From NCBI RefSeq assembly GCF_000834635.1, contig NZ_JXQV01000012.1, positions 186,001-250,000 of the forward strand: DNA of 64,000 bases, written 5' to 3'. Both the position numbers and the translations under genes were made by a program. Of the stretch, positions 27,346 to 38,010 are shown piece by piece (the first letter of the stretch is position 1; every line of letters starts with the position of its first letter). This DNA comes from Agrobacterium tumefaciens. Lineage in GTDB: Bacteria; Pseudomonadota; Alphaproteobacteria; Rhizobiales; Rhizobiaceae. The notes beneath the pieces are model-generated. The model was not told the origin of the DNA. It saw only the letters and a list, made by a program, of their open reading frames with translations, and made no database searches.

Positions 27346-28068
27346 ATGGCATTGAACAAAGTCGTCCTCATCACCGGTGCCTCAAGCGGCATCGGCGAAG
27401 GCATTGCGCGTGAGCTTGCAGCGGCAGGTGCCAAACTCGTTATCGGCGCGCGCCGCATGGACCGTCTGGAAGCGTTGGCTGAAGAGCTGCGCCAAGCCGG
27501 TGCCGAGGTTATCGCCCACCCGCTCAACGTGACGGACCGCGAGAGCGTCGCAGCCTTTGCCGAGGCGGGACGCAAGGCTTTCGGGCAGATCGACGTTATC
27601 GTCAACAATGCTGGCATCATGCCGCTTTCGCTCATGTCGTCGCTCAAGGTTGCCGAATGGGATCGCATGATCGACGTCAACATCAAGGGTGTGCTCTATG
27701 GCATCGCCGCCGTATTGCCGGATATGACCCGCGCAAAATCCGGTCACATCATCAACATCGCCTCCATCGGCGCGCTGGCCGTATCGCCCACCGCTGCGGT
27801 CTATTGCGCGACAAAATTTGCTGTCCGGGCCATTTCGGATGGTCTGCGTCAGGAAAACAGGGATATCCGCGTGACCTGCATCCATCCGGGCGTGGTGGAA
27901 AGTGAATTGGCCAACACAATCACCGACCCCGCCGCTGCCGAACTGATGGCAGGTTACCGCGCCATTGCGCTGAAGCCAGCCGCTATTGGCCGCGCCGTCC
28001 GCTTTGCCATCGAGCAACCCGGTGACGTCGATATCAACGAGATCGTTGTTCGTCCGACAGCTGGTTGA
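27346..28068 (+). CDS. Short-chain dehydrogenase/reductase
   Basis: A 240-residue SDR. The cofactor motif TGASSGIG begins near residue 10, NNAG near 83 and the catalytic YCATK near 150. The arginine after strand 2 (ARRMDR) suggests NADPH. It matches the YdfG/clavulanate-like oxidoreductase group, whose substrates vary. The ATG at 27346 has GGGAG about 8 bases ahead; the longer frame from 27286 is unsupported. It is followed 9 bases later by an Atu4866-family gene, so the two probably form an operon under the divergent LysR protein. Confidence 0.9.
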   Translation: MALNKVVLITGASSGIGEGIARELAAAGAKLVIGARRMDRLEALAEELRQAGAEVIAHPLNVTDRESVAAFAEAGRKAFGQIDVIVNNAGIMPLSLMSSLKVAEWDRMIDVNIKGVLYGIAAVLPDMTRAKSGHIINIASIGALAVSPTAAVYCATKFAVRAISDGLRQENRDIRVTCIHPGVVESELANTITDPAAAELMAGYRAIALKPAAIGRAVRFAIEQPGDVDINEIVVRPTAG

Positions 28069-28077
28069 GGCTAGGGC

Positions 28078-28335
28078 ATGACGGCAGATACGGAGAAAAA
28101 GACCCACCCCTATATCGGCATGTGGGTGACGGGCGATGGCCATATCCGGCACGAGCTATTGCCCAATGGCCGCTATGATGAGGCGCGGGGAAACCGCAAG
28201 AGCGCCTATCAGGGACGCTACGAGATGAACGGTCACCACATCAATTACTGGGATGATACCGGCTTCACGGCTGACGGCGAGTTTATCGATGATGTGCTCT
28301 ATCACGCCGGAATGGTTCTCTATCGAGAAACATAG
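28078..28335 (+). CDS. Atu4866-family small protein
   Basis: An 85-residue protein matching the Agrobacterium Atu4866 family (a small beta-barrel fold of unknown function). Recognisable segments are HPYIGMWVTGDGHIRHELLP, NGRYDEARGNRKSAYQGRY, YWDDTGFTADGEF and DVLYHAGMVLYR. Its usual partner is an SDR-type dehydrogenase, as here. No catalytic motif is evident. The ATG at 28078 follows the SDR stop by 9 bases. A ligand-binding or lid role for the dehydrogenase would be pure speculation. Confidence 0.85.
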   Translation: MTADTEKKTHPYIGMWVTGDGHIRHELLPNGRYDEARGNRKSAYQGRYEMNGHHINYWDDTGFTADGEFIDDVLYHAGMVLYRET

Positions 28336-28352
28336 CGGCCGAGAATTAACGC

Positions 28353-28379
28353 TCCCGCATTCCGCTACGAAATGCGGGA
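28353..28379. terminator. Stem-loop between convergent genes
   Basis: TCCCGCATT and AATGCGGGA form a perfect 9-base stem with a 9-base loop between the stops of the Atu4866-family gene and the HerA-like gene. No T run is present on either strand, so termination is possible but not certain. Confidence 0.45.
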
Positions 28380-28391
28380 ACAGCTAATACC

Positions 28392-29957
<1,566 letters not shown>

Positions 29958-30130
29958 CAGGCATATTCCTCCCGTCATCAGGGCGTAAGCGCCCTTTGTC
30001 CAATCTTTGCAATATTCTTATATGAACTGGCTGCGGGCTCAACACCTGTTTGATAAGCTTGTGGAAGCGATGGCAAACTTGGCCGCGCCGTCATTTCCAG
30101 CCTTGTGCCCAAACGTCAGTTGTTTTACGT

Positions 30131-30144
30131 TGACGTTAACGTCA
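30131..30144. promoter_or_regulatory. Perfect 14-base palindrome upstream of a small gene
   Basis: TGACGTTAACGTCA is a perfect palindrome 24 bases before the next start codon. It resembles operators of MerR-type catabolic regulators (LiuR-like) described in alphaproteobacteria. The regulator is not identified. Confidence 0.45.
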
Positions 30145-30168
30145 TTTATTCGTTTCCGGAGGAACATT

Positions 30169-30561
30169 ATGAGCGAAATCGTAACCCAGGTTGCCGACAA
30201 GGTTGGCATCGAGCATGACAAGGCCGAAAAGGCGCTGGGCATGATGTTGGGTTTCCTTCAGCGCGAAGCTGACGATGCACCGGTTGCACGCATGATCGAA
30301 GCCATTCCCGGCGCGCCTGATCTCGTGGCCCGTTTTAACGGCGAAGGCAAGGGCGGCGGCGGTTTGCTGGGTGGCCTGATGAGCGCCATCGGTGGCGGCG
30401 GCATCATGGGTCTCGGCCAGCAGCTGATGAGCCAGGGCCTCGGCATGGGCGAAATCTCCGCTCTCGCCAAGGAAACCATCGCTATCGCCCGCCAGCACGC
30501 AGGCGATGAGACTGTGGATCAGGTGATTGCCTCCGTTCCGGGCCTCAGCCAGTTTGCCTGA
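30169..30561 (+). CDS. Small glycine-rich protein, possibly DUF2267/DUF2780-like
   Basis: A 130-residue protein without a signal peptide. An N-terminal helix pair (VADKVGIEHDKAEKALGMM) precedes a flexible glycine-rich middle (about 59-85, GKGGGGLLGGLMSAIGGGG). A C-terminal helical repeat ends in VDQVIASVPGLSQFA, which echoes the earlier MIEAIPGAPDLV phrase, a hint of internal duplication. This arrangement recalls DUF2267/DUF2780 small proteins, but I am not sure. The ATG has GGAGG seven bases ahead, and a perfect palindrome lies just upstream. Confidence 0.68.
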   Translation: MSEIVTQVADKVGIEHDKAEKALGMMLGFLQREADDAPVARMIEAIPGAPDLVARFNGEGKGGGGLLGGLMSAIGGGGIMGLGQQLMSQGLGMGEISALAKETIAIARQHAGDETVDQVIASVPGLSQFA

Positions 30562-30570
30562 TTAAGCTGA

Positions 30571-30999
30571 TTAGATTGCGGGGCGTGGAGGGCGGTCGTT
30601 GAACGCCTTTCGCGCCCTTTCTATGTCTGCATGGTTCTGTTCCGCCCAGATCCACACGCCGCAGAACGCGCTGCCCAGACTTTGGCCCAGCGGCGTCAGG
30701 CTGTAATCCACATGCGGTGGAATGACCGGGTGGACCACACGGCGCACCAGCCCGTCGCATTCCATCTGCCGCAGGGTCTTGGTCAGCATTTTCTGGCTGA
30801 TGCCCTCCACATGATGGCCTATCTGCGTGAAACGCAACGTGCCGCGCTCTTCCAGAACTTCCAGAATCAGCATCGTCCACTTGTCAGCCACCTTGGCGAT
30901 AATGTCGCGCACCAGCGCCTCGATCACGGGATCGGTCGTCTCTGGCGGAGGGGCCTTGCGCCGTTCTTCGATGGTGTCATCGGCCAGATGCCTTTTCAT
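30571..30999 (-). CDS. HxlR-family regulator
   Basis: A 142-residue winged-helix regulator. The HxlR core is KVADKWTMLILEVLEERGTLRFTQIG, then GISQKMLTKTLRQMECDGLV and the wing VDYSLTPLG. These dimeric regulators often control adjacent oxidoreductases in response to reactive electrophiles. The divergent gene 103 bases away is an SDR, with partly symmetrical TAGGTGCCTA-like sequence between them. The inducer is unknown. Confidence 0.9.
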   Translation of the reverse strand: MKRHLADDTIEERRKAPPPETTDPVIEALVRDIIAKVADKWTMLILEVLEERGTLRFTQIGHHVEGISQKMLTKTLRQMECDGLVRRVVHPVIPPHVDYSLTPLGQSLGSAFCGVWIWAEQNHADIERARKAFNDRPPRPAI

Positions 31000-31102
31000 A
31001 CAGACACTCTCCTTTGGGTGCGTATAAATCTTTTAGGTGCCTACTGTGTTTGAGAGAGCATCCTACCTACTCTTTGTATCAGCAACAAGGAAGGATACTC
31101 CC

Positions 31103-31861
31103 ATGCAAGTCACAGGCAACACCATCCTCATCACCGGCGGGGGCACAGGCATTGGTCGCGCACTAGCGGAAGCATTTCATGCGCTGGGCAATCAGGTCAT
31201 CATCTCAGGCCGCCGCGCAGAGGTGTTGCAGGAGGTAGCCGCCGCAAATCCCGGTATGGCGTGGGCAACGATGGATGCAGGCGATGCGGCGGGCATTCGC
31301 GCCTTTGCCGATAAGCTCATCGCCGACCACCCAAACCTTAATGCGGTCATCAACAATGCCGGTATCATGAAGAATGAGGACATCGCTGCCGCGCCTGATT
31401 ATCTTGACATTGCCGAGGAAACCATCACGACGAACCTCTTGGCCCCCATCCGCCTCACAGCCGCGCTGCTTCCGCATTTTCTGAAGCAGCCGCGCGCAGC
31501 CGTGCTGACGGTATCATCCGGCCTTGCTTTCGTGCCCATGGTCGCGACGCCAACCTACAGCGCCACGAAATCCGCCATTCACGGATACTCCATGGCTATC
31601 CGCGAGCAGTTGAAAGACACATCAGTCGATGTCATCGAAATCATTCCGCCCTACGTGCAGACCACACTGCAGGGCGACCATCAGGCAACCGACGAACGCG
31701 CCATGCCGCTGGACGCCTATATTTCCGAGGTGATGGACATTCTGACGAACCAGCCGGACGCGACGGAAGTGGTCGTGGAGCGCTGCAAGCCACTGCGTTT
31801 TGCCGCGCAGAACGGCAATATCGATCAGGTCTTCGCAATGGTGAACGGCGTGCATTCTTAA
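31103..31861 (+). CDS. Short-chain dehydrogenase (DltE-like)
   Basis: A 252-residue SDR. The cofactor motif is TGGGTGIG near residues 10-17, with SGRR after strand 2 favouring NADPH. NNAGI and the catalytic YSATK (about 150-154) are present. The VIEIIPPYVQTTLQG region fits the DltE/YdfG-like group. The ATG at 31103 follows AAGGA by about 10 bases; the frame from 31037 is an unsupported extension. It is divergent from an HxlR regulator that probably controls it. A palindromic element follows its stop. Confidence 0.88.
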   Translation: MQVTGNTILITGGGTGIGRALAEAFHALGNQVIISGRRAEVLQEVAAANPGMAWATMDAGDAAGIRAFADKLIADHPNLNAVINNAGIMKNEDIAAAPDYLDIAEETITTNLLAPIRLTAALLPHFLKQPRAAVLTVSSGLAFVPMVATPTYSATKSAIHGYSMAIREQLKDTSVDVIEIIPPYVQTTLQGDHQATDERAMPLDAYISEVMDILTNQPDATEVVVERCKPLRFAAQNGNIDQVFAMVNGVHS

Positions 31862-31903
31862 AGAAAGAGGGGGCAAACAGCTCGTCCCCCACTCTCTCTT
31901 GAC

Positions 31904-31943
31904 GTCATCCTCGGGCTTGTCCCGAGGATCTAACCACGTCTCC
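31904..31943. repeat. Partial palindromic intergenic element (RIME-like)
   Basis: ATCCTCGGG and CCCGAGGAT form a 9-base stem around CTTGT, followed by CTAACCACGTCTCC. The same stem and flank recur at 55863-55902. It lies between convergent genes, so it may also terminate transcription. Only the left half of the full element seen near 55.8 kb is present. Confidence 0.7.
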
Positions 31944-31977
31944 ACATTCGCAACTCATGCCGAATGCAGACTGACGC

Positions 31978-32805
31978 CTACTTATCCCATTCCGGAGCCA
32001 GATGACCCGGATTGACAATGCGGCCATCCGCTTTTGCCAGTGCAAAGATCGCCTGCATCTCGTCGCTGGAAAGTTCGAAATCGAAGATATCGTAGTTTTC
32101 CTGCAGGCGGCTTTCGGTCGCCGTCTTGGAGAGCGCGATGAGATCCGGCTGCTGCACGGCCCAGCGCAGCGCTACCTGAGCAGCAGTCTTGCCGTGTTTT
32201 GCTCCGATATCCTTCAGAACGGCATCGCCGGGCACCTTGCCATCCGCCATCAGATAATAGGCGGTGATGGAGATGCCGTGTTTGCGTGCGGCTTCGATGA
32301 CCTTGGTCTGATCGAGATAGGGGTGATACTCGATCTGGTTGTTGGCAATGGGCGCATCAGAAAGTTTGACGGCCTCATCCATCAGCGCGACATTGAAATT
32401 GGAAACGCCGATATTACGAACCTTTCCCGCCTTGTGAACCTCGTTCAGCGCGCCGATGCGCTCGGCCAGCGGCACGTCGCTCTTTGGCCAGTGCAGCAGC
32501 AGAAGATCGACGTAATCTGTCTTCAGCTTCGTCAGGCTTTCATCCACGGATTTGATGAAATCATCGTGGCGGTACTGGTCGACCCAGACTTTCGTCGTCA
32601 GGAAAATATCGCCACGCGCAATGCCGGACTTGGCGATGACATCACCGACCGACGCTTCGTTTTTGTAAATCTGGGCGGTGTCGACATGGCGGAAGCCGAG
32701 CTTCAAGGCTTGGGGAAGAATGCGCTGGACATCGTCATCCGGCATACGGAACGTGCCGAAACCAAGCGCCGGAATAGCTGCGCCATTGGCGGTTACTGTG
32801 TGCAT
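31978..32805 (-). CDS. Aldo/keto reductase
   Basis: A 275-residue TIM-barrel NADPH-dependent reductase. The catalytic tetrad is visible: Asp and Tyr in VDTAQIYKNE, Lys in TTKVWVDQY and His in LLLLHWP. The NADPH-binding end carries IALSKTATESRLQENYDIF. It matches the 2,5-diketo-D-gluconate reductase-like AKR5 group. The ATG at 32805 has GGGAG 8 bases ahead; the upstream extension to 32964 has no support. The substrate is unknown. Confidence 0.92.
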   Translation of the reverse strand: MHTVTANGAAIPALGFGTFRMPDDDVQRILPQALKLGFRHVDTAQIYKNEASVGDVIAKSGIARGDIFLTTKVWVDQYRHDDFIKSVDESLTKLKTDYVDLLLLHWPKSDVPLAERIGALNEVHKAGKVRNIGVSNFNVALMDEAVKLSDAPIANNQIEYHPYLDQTKVIEAARKHGISITAYYLMADGKVPGDAVLKDIGAKHGKTAAQVALRWAVQQPDLIALSKTATESRLQENYDIFDFELSSDEMQAIFALAKADGRIVNPGHLAPEWDK

Positions 32806-32965
32806 GAATATTCTCCCATGTGAATTCCGCCCTGCAGATTGCAAGGCGATAATGGCAAGGGAATAAGTGGGGCGGATGAGATTTGGTTCAACCGGCACGG
32901 CTGGTTTAAAGCCGGATCTGCCGGATGGCACCCCTTGAGCGGGTGCCATCCGGCGCGTTTTCAAC

Positions 32966-34258
32966 TCAACTCGTGAGGCGCGGGGAGGTGATGATCCGCT
33001 TGAAAAGTGCGGCCATGGCGTCGCTGATGCCTTCCGTCGGGCTCACTTCGAAATAAAGACCGGGCGTTGCGCATTCTTCCATGCGGGTGCTGATCTGAGA
33101 CTGGAAGGGGCTGATCCAGGTATTGTACCAGTCATCCTCTGGCAGGGGCAGATAGGTGGTGTAGAGCACCGCAATTCTGTAACCCTTTTCTTTCAGCGCG
33201 GTGCAGAAACGTGTGTCGATTGGTTCCTGACAGCGGCCATTGTTGGCGCGCTTGGTGCAACTGGTCGTCTTGTAGCTGTCGCCCACGCCATCGGATACGA
33301 AGAACACCACCTTGTCCGGCGAGGCAGAGCTTGTGCCATTCCCGACAGTTCCCATCTTGGTGCCAAGCGCGGTCAATGTATTGTCAAAATCCGTCAACTG
33401 GCTTTCGGAACTCTTCTTGGAAAGCGCCGACATCAGGTCAATTTTCTCGGCTTTCTTCTTGGCATTTGCCAGATTGGTCGTAAGCGGCACGACTTCCGTC
33501 AGCTCGGCATCCTGCGCCTTTTCGCCGAATGTATAGACTGCCATGCGATATTGATCGCTGGTCTTGCGCAGTGATGTCGCCGTGTCCATCAGCGCGGCTG
33601 TGGCCTGTGCCACCACATTGATGCGCGTGGTCACGCCGAGTTTCTTGGCAAGGTGGTAATAGCTGTTCTTGTCATCGACGCCATCTATGCTGACCACGTG
33701 ACAGGCAAAGGCGCATTTGTCCTTGGTGTTGTCCACCATCTTCTTCACGTCTGCGGGCGTCGCGCCAACACCCATAGAAGGCGTGTTGTCCAGCAACAGA
33801 TAGAAATCGCTGTAGGTTTCGGTCTCGTATTTTGCCGTTGCCTTAACGCTCACGGTCATGAAGTTCTTGCCGAGAATGCGTGCGAGCGACGTCTGGACGG
33901 TGGCTGAAAAGCTCACGTTGGATTGCACGACATTGCCGACCTTCTCAACGGAGACGTTCACGCTCTCCACCTCAAAATCGTTGCGGCCAACGGCATCGGC
34001 TTCGAAAAAGCTCAGCGCCTCATTTTCGGGGATGACGATTTTACCATCGGCCTTCATCTTGCGGGCGGCTTCGACCTCTTTCGAGGATTTCGCCACGGCT
34101 GCGAGCGCTGCCGCATCGGCTGCGTTCTGCAGATCTTGCTTCACCACCATTGCCTGGCTGATATCCAGCGCAACGCCTGCCGCTCCAAACATGGGAACAG
34201 CCAGCAGCGCTGTCAGAATACCGAAATTACCTGCCTTGTCGTGCCAGAAATGACGCAC
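32966..34258 (-). CDS. TadG-like protein with von Willebrand A region
   Basis: A 430-residue protein. The N-terminal FWHDKAGNFGILTALLAVPM through LDISQAMVVKQDLQNAADAAAL is the TadE/TadG-like anchor with one span (about 10-31). A von Willebrand A region starts near 150 (FYLLLDNTPSMG). Its MIDAS-like motif reads D-N-T-P-S where DxSxS is usual, so metal binding may be weakened. Three cysteine pairs suggest periplasmic disulfides. Proteins of this type accompany Tad/Flp pilus loci, but no tad genes are nearby. An envelope role is inferred. Confidence 0.82.
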   Translation of the reverse strand: MRHFWHDKAGNFGILTALLAVPMFGAAGVALDISQAMVVKQDLQNAADAAALAAVAKSSKEVEAARKMKADGKIVIPENEALSFFEADAVGRNDFEVESVNVSVEKVGNVVQSNVSFSATVQTSLARILGKNFMTVSVKATAKYETETYSDFYLLLDNTPSMGVGATPADVKKMVDNTKDKCAFACHVVSIDGVDDKNSYYHLAKKLGVTTRINVVAQATAALMDTATSLRKTSDQYRMAVYTFGEKAQDAELTEVVPLTTNLANAKKKAEKIDLMSALSKKSSESQLTDFDNTLTALGTKMGTVGNGTSSASPDKVVFFVSDGVGDSYKTTSCTKRANNGRCQEPIDTRFCTALKEKGYRIAVLYTTYLPLPEDDWYNTWISPFQSQISTRMEECATPGLYFEVSPTEGISDAMAALFKRIITSPRLTS

Positions 34259-34405
34259 GTTCTACCCTCTCGCTTTATAATCGCGGCTAGGATAGATGAA
34301 CGGAATTGAAAACCCGTTGCTGGATATCACTAATATCTCGTGAAGATATAACGCCAATACTTTAAGTAAAGCATGTGAACTTTAGCTCATCAGAATTCGT
34401 AGCCG

Positions 34406-35176
34406 CTATTTTTTGACGGCAACAACGAACAGGCGTGGGAAGCGCAGCAGGCGTCGCCCGTCTGCCATGGGCGGGTAGGCGGCGTCGATACGCTTGAGAT
34501 AATCGGCCAGAAAAGCGTCGCGATTGTCTTCGCCGGCCGCATCCAGATAGGGGCGAAGGCCGGTGCCCCTCACCCATTCAACGATGGCCTGCGCATTCTG
34601 CATGGGGTGGTTATAGATGGTGTGCCACACATCCACCCGTGCTGATTTGGGAGACAGTCGCTCGACATAATCGGTGGGCTCCGGCAGCGGTTGGCGGCGC
34701 AATTTCGCGCCCGTAAAGGCTGCCTGCCACGGCCCGGCAGCACCGGTCTCTTCCATGGCAATATGCGTTGGCTCGTCCAGATTATCCGGCATCTGCACGG
34801 CCAGAACGCCGCCGGGCTTCAGGTGATCCATCAGGGCTTCGAGAATGTCGATATGGTTGGGCAACCATTGAAAGACGGCATTGGCGTAGAAAAGATCCGC
34901 CTTTTGCCTGGGCTGCCAAGTTGCCAGATCCGCCTGTTGAAACTGCGTTGTGGGAAGGCGTATCCGCGCCTTTTCCAGCATGTCGGCATCGCTATCCACG
35001 CCGGTGATGACGTTGACACCAAAGCGTTCGGCCAGAAGCTCGGTGGAATTGCCGGGCCCGCAGCCCAGATCGTATCCCGCCGCCAACCGCTCAAGTGGCA
35101 CCTGTGCCAGGAGGTCACGGGCAGGGCGGGTCCGCTCGCTTTCGAATTTCAGATATTGTTGGGCAGACCAGGCCAT
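34406..35176 (-). CDS. tam: Trans-aconitate 2-methyltransferase
   Basis: A 256-residue cytoplasmic class I methyltransferase. The SAM-binding motif is [19 protein letters not shown] (about 35-53), followed by GVDSDADML and the VFQWLPNH segment characteristic of Tam. It esterifies trans-aconitate, an inhibitor of aconitase that forms spontaneously from cis-aconitate. Length and phrases match E. coli Tam well. It stands alone, divergent from an aminotransferase gene. Confidence 0.92.
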   Translation of the reverse strand: MAWSAQQYLKFESERTRPARDLLAQVPLERLAAGYDLGCGPGNSTELLAERFGVNVITGVDSDADMLEKARIRLPTTQFQQADLATWQPRQKADLFYANAVFQWLPNHIDILEALMDHLKPGGVLAVQMPDNLDEPTHIAMEETGAAGPWQAAFTGAKLRRQPLPEPTDYVERLSPKSARVDVWHTIYNHPMQNAQAIVEWVRGTGLRPYLDAAGEDNRDAFLADYLKRIDAAYPPMADGRRLLRFPRLFVVAVKK

Positions 35177-35408
35177 GTCGCACTCCTTTGTCTTTCTTCA
35201 ATATCGCATGCGGGGAAGTCTCGGGCCAGACGCTTTTCATCACAAAATCTGATGGGTTGATCGATGCTGTTTGCGTGTCGCGCAATAAAAACGCTCCAAA
35301 GGACTGGTTTCCTGTAACTTTCCATCAAATTCCGAAATCGACCGTTTTTAATCTTGACGCAAAAGGTCGAGAGGCATTCATTCCCCGCCATTGCACAAGG
35401 AGAACACT

Positions 35409-36296
35409 ATGTCCGTCGATACATCGCCCCGTTCCCCAACCTGGACCTATGTCGATGGTCAATGGCTTCCCGGCAACCCTCCTTTGATCGGACCGACATC
35501 GCACGCCATGTGGCTTGCATCCACTGTGTTTGATGGCGCGCGCTGGTTCAATGGTCTTGCACCGGATCTCGATCTGCATTGCCAGCGCGTCAACCGCTCT
35601 GCCGTCAGCATGGGCATGAAGCCGACCTTCACGCCGGAAGAGATTGCCGCACTCGCCTTGGAAGGTGTTGCGAAATTCGATGGCAACGTCGCCATCTACA
35701 TCAAGCCGATGTATTGGGCCGAACACGGCATGCCCGGCAGCATCGTGGCACCGGACGCGTCATCCACGCGCTTTGCCCTGTGCCTGTTCGAAGCACCGAT
35801 GGATGCGGGCGCACCGGTGACGCTGACCGTTTCGTCCTACCGCCGTCCATCGCCGGAAACGGCCATGACGGACGCCAAGGCTGGCAGTCTTTATCCCAAT
35901 AGCGGCCGCGCTATTCTGGAAGCCCGCTCACGTGGTTTCGGCAGCGCTTTGATGCTGGATATGAACGGCAATGTTGCCGAGACATCCTCGGCCAATGTCT
36001 TCATGGTCAAGGATGGCGTGGTCTTCACGCCCGTTCCGAACCGCACCTTCCTTGCCGGCATCACCCGCACCCGCGTCATGGGCCTTCTGCGCCAAGCCGG
36101 CTTCGAGGTGCGCGAAGCAACGCTGTCGGCTCAGGACTTCCGCGAGGCAGATGAAATCTTCTGCTCGGGCAACTATTCCAAGGTGTCACCGGTGACGAAG
36201 CTTGATGATCGCGAGTTGCAGCCCGGACCGGTTACGCGCAAGGCGCTGGATCTTTACATGGAATGGGCCGCTGATCTGGGTGCGCACACCGAGTAA
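35409..36296 (+). CDS. Branched-chain-type (class IV) aminotransferase
   Basis: A 295-residue fold-type IV PLP aminotransferase. GARWFNG near the N-terminus and ETSSANVFMVKDGVVFTP plus FLAGITRTRVM near the C-terminus are family signatures. The PLP lysine is probably in DAKAGSLYPNS (about 155). The ATG at 35409 has AAGGAG six bases ahead. This group is annotated as branched-chain amino acid aminotransferase, but D-amino acid or beta-amino acid specificity cannot be excluded. It is not in an ilv operon, which favours a specialised role. Confidence 0.85.
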   Translation: MSVDTSPRSPTWTYVDGQWLPGNPPLIGPTSHAMWLASTVFDGARWFNGLAPDLDLHCQRVNRSAVSMGMKPTFTPEEIAALALEGVAKFDGNVAIYIKPMYWAEHGMPGSIVAPDASSTRFALCLFEAPMDAGAPVTLTVSSYRRPSPETAMTDAKAGSLYPNSGRAILEARSRGFGSALMLDMNGNVAETSSANVFMVKDGVVFTPVPNRTFLAGITRTRVMGLLRQAGFEVREATLSAQDFREADEIFCSGNYSKVSPVTKLDDRELQPGPVTRKALDLYMEWAADLGAHTE

Positions 36297-36342
36297 TTCG
36301 TCACTGCGAGGGCGAGGGGCAATCCTTCGCTCTCAACTTTAC

Positions 36343-37242
36343 CTACTGCACCAGAACCTCTCGCGCCCCGTCCATGATGGCCTGCGTCAGGGGCTTCAAC
36401 CGGTCCGCTGCCAGACGGTTGACCTGCCAGTAGAGCGGGATATCCAGCGGCGTTTCGGGCACCAGTTCCACCAACCTGCCGGATGCGAGATAATCTTTCA
36501 CGAGAAGGTGCGGGTTCATGCCCCAGCCCATGCCCATAAGTGCTGCATCCACGAAGGCTTGCGTGGAGGGTAGCCAGTGGGTGGGGTAGACCACGTCAGC
36601 GCCGAACTGCTGTGCGATCCACGTCAATTGAAGCCTGTCCTTCTGGCTGAAGGTGAGCGCAGGCGCTTCCGATAGACGGGCTTTCGTGACGCTGCCCTCG
36701 AAATACCTCTTCATGAAATCAGGGCTAGCCGTTGCGTGATAGCGCAGAGCGCCAAGAGGCACCACGCTGCATCCCTGCACCGGCTTTTCCAGACTGGTCA
36801 CCGCCGCCAGAACCCGGCCGCGCTGAAGCCAGTCAGCCGTATAGTCCTGATCGTCTACGGCGATATTCAAGAGATAATTCGTGTCCTTCGCAAAGCCGGA
36901 AATGGCATTCACAAACCATGTGCCAAGGCTGTCGGCATTGGTGGCGATGTGCAGGGTCACGCGCTGGCCCGGCTCATCCGGTGCAATCAGGGCCGGAAGT
37001 TGGTCGAGAAGCTCCATCTCCAGCATGCCCACATGTTCCATATGGCGGCAGACCCATTCGCCCTTTTCGGTCGCCGTGCAGGGTTGGCCGCGCAGGATGA
37101 GCACGGCACCGAGCCGCTCTTCCAGCTGCTTGACCCTTTGGGAGATGGCAGACGGTGTGACGCGCAGCGCCATCGCCGCTTTCTCAAAGCTGCCCGTCTG
37201 CACCACCATGGCCACTGCGCGAAACGCCGCATAATCCAGCAT
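36343..37242 (-). CDS. ArgP/LysG-type LysR regulator
   Basis: A 299-residue LysR regulator of the ArgP (IciA) group. Helix-turn-helix: GSFEKAAMALRVTPSAISQR. The effector region phrases RLQLTWIAQQFGADVVYPTHWLP and GMGWGMNPHLLV fit ArgP. These regulators sense lysine or arginine and activate a divergent basic amino acid exporter. The divergent gene, 90 bases away, is indeed a LysE-family exporter. The function is inferred from that pairing. Confidence 0.9.
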   Translation of the reverse strand: MLDYAAFRAVAMVVQTGSFEKAAMALRVTPSAISQRVKQLEERLGAVLILRGQPCTATEKGEWVCRHMEHVGMLEMELLDQLPALIAPDEPGQRVTLHIATNADSLGTWFVNAISGFAKDTNYLLNIAVDDQDYTADWLQRGRVLAAVTSLEKPVQGCSVVPLGALRYHATASPDFMKRYFEGSVTKARLSEAPALTFSQKDRLQLTWIAQQFGADVVYPTHWLPSTQAFVDAALMGMGWGMNPHLLVKDYLASGRLVELVPETPLDIPLYWQVNRLAADRLKPLTQAIMDGAREVLVQ

Positions 37243-37257
37243 AAGAGTTAGCCTGAC

Positions 37258-37289
37258 TTAATCGAGATTAGGAACATTAATTAGATTAA
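37258..37289. promoter_or_regulatory. Putative ArgP/LysG binding region
   Basis: TTAATC (37258-37263) and GATTAA (37284-37289) are inverted arms in an AT-rich stretch between the divergent regulator and exporter, with a further GATTA half-site between them. Position and composition suit a LysR operator; the evidence is modest. Confidence 0.35.
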
Positions 37290-37332
37290 TCCTTGCGGCG
37301 CGATTATCCAAGCGCCGAACGGGGACGCGACA

Positions 37333-37941
37333 ATGGATTTTTCGACATATCTGACGGGCTTTACGATGGGGCTGACTTTGATTGTCGCCATCGGTGCGCA
37401 AAATGCTTTCGTGTTGCGGCAAGGCTTGCGCGGAGAACACGTGCTGGCCGTGGTCGCCACCTGCGCCATATCGGAGGCCATTCTGGTTTCGGTCGGCGTT
37501 GCGGCTTTCGGCCGGATTGCAGCTGTGATGCCGGGGCTGGAACCAGCCATGCGCTATGCCGGTGCCGCCTTTCTGTTCTGGTATGGCGCAAAGAACCTGC
37601 AATCGGCGTTGGGCGCGTCCAGCGTTCTCGTTGCCGCAACGGGCAATGTCACGCCGCTTGCATCCACACTCGTCACCTGCCTTGCGCTGACATGGCTCAA
37701 CCCGCATGTTTATCTCGATACGGTTGTCTTGCTCGGCAGCATATCCACCCAGTTTCCCGGCGAGGAAGCATCCTTCGGGGCGGGTGCCGTGACCGCCTCC
37801 TTCGTGTTCTTCTCAACGCTTGGCTTTGGTGCGCGCTGGCTGCGTCCGCTCTTTGCCAACCCGAGAGCATGGCGCATTCTGGAAGGCGTGATTGCGCTGA
37901 CCATGTGGCTCATCGCCATCAAGCTGTTGACCGGCGGATAG
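37333..37941 (+). CDS. LysE/ArgO-type basic amino acid exporter
   Basis: A 202-residue membrane protein with about six spans. GFTMGLTLIVAIGAQNAFVLRQG is the LysE/ArgO signature, and LALTWLNPHVYLDTVVLLG marks the fourth region. It exports excess lysine or arginine (or toxic analogues) using the membrane potential. The ArgP-like divergent regulator strongly supports this over the broader RhtB exporters. The ATG at 37333 follows a short AT-rich promoter region. Confidence 0.92.
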   Translation: MDFSTYLTGFTMGLTLIVAIGAQNAFVLRQGLRGEHVLAVVATCAISEAILVSVGVAAFGRIAAVMPGLEPAMRYAGAAFLFWYGAKNLQSALGASSVLVAATGNVTPLASTLVTCLALTWLNPHVYLDTVVLLGSISTQFPGEEASFGAGAVTASFVFFSTLGFGARWLRPLFANPRAWRILEGVIALTMWLIAIKLLTGG

Positions 37942-38010
37942 GACTCGAAATAACAATTTTTAGGCGCTTACGAACTGTGCACATTCCATAATCGATTTTC
38001 AGGACCTGTC

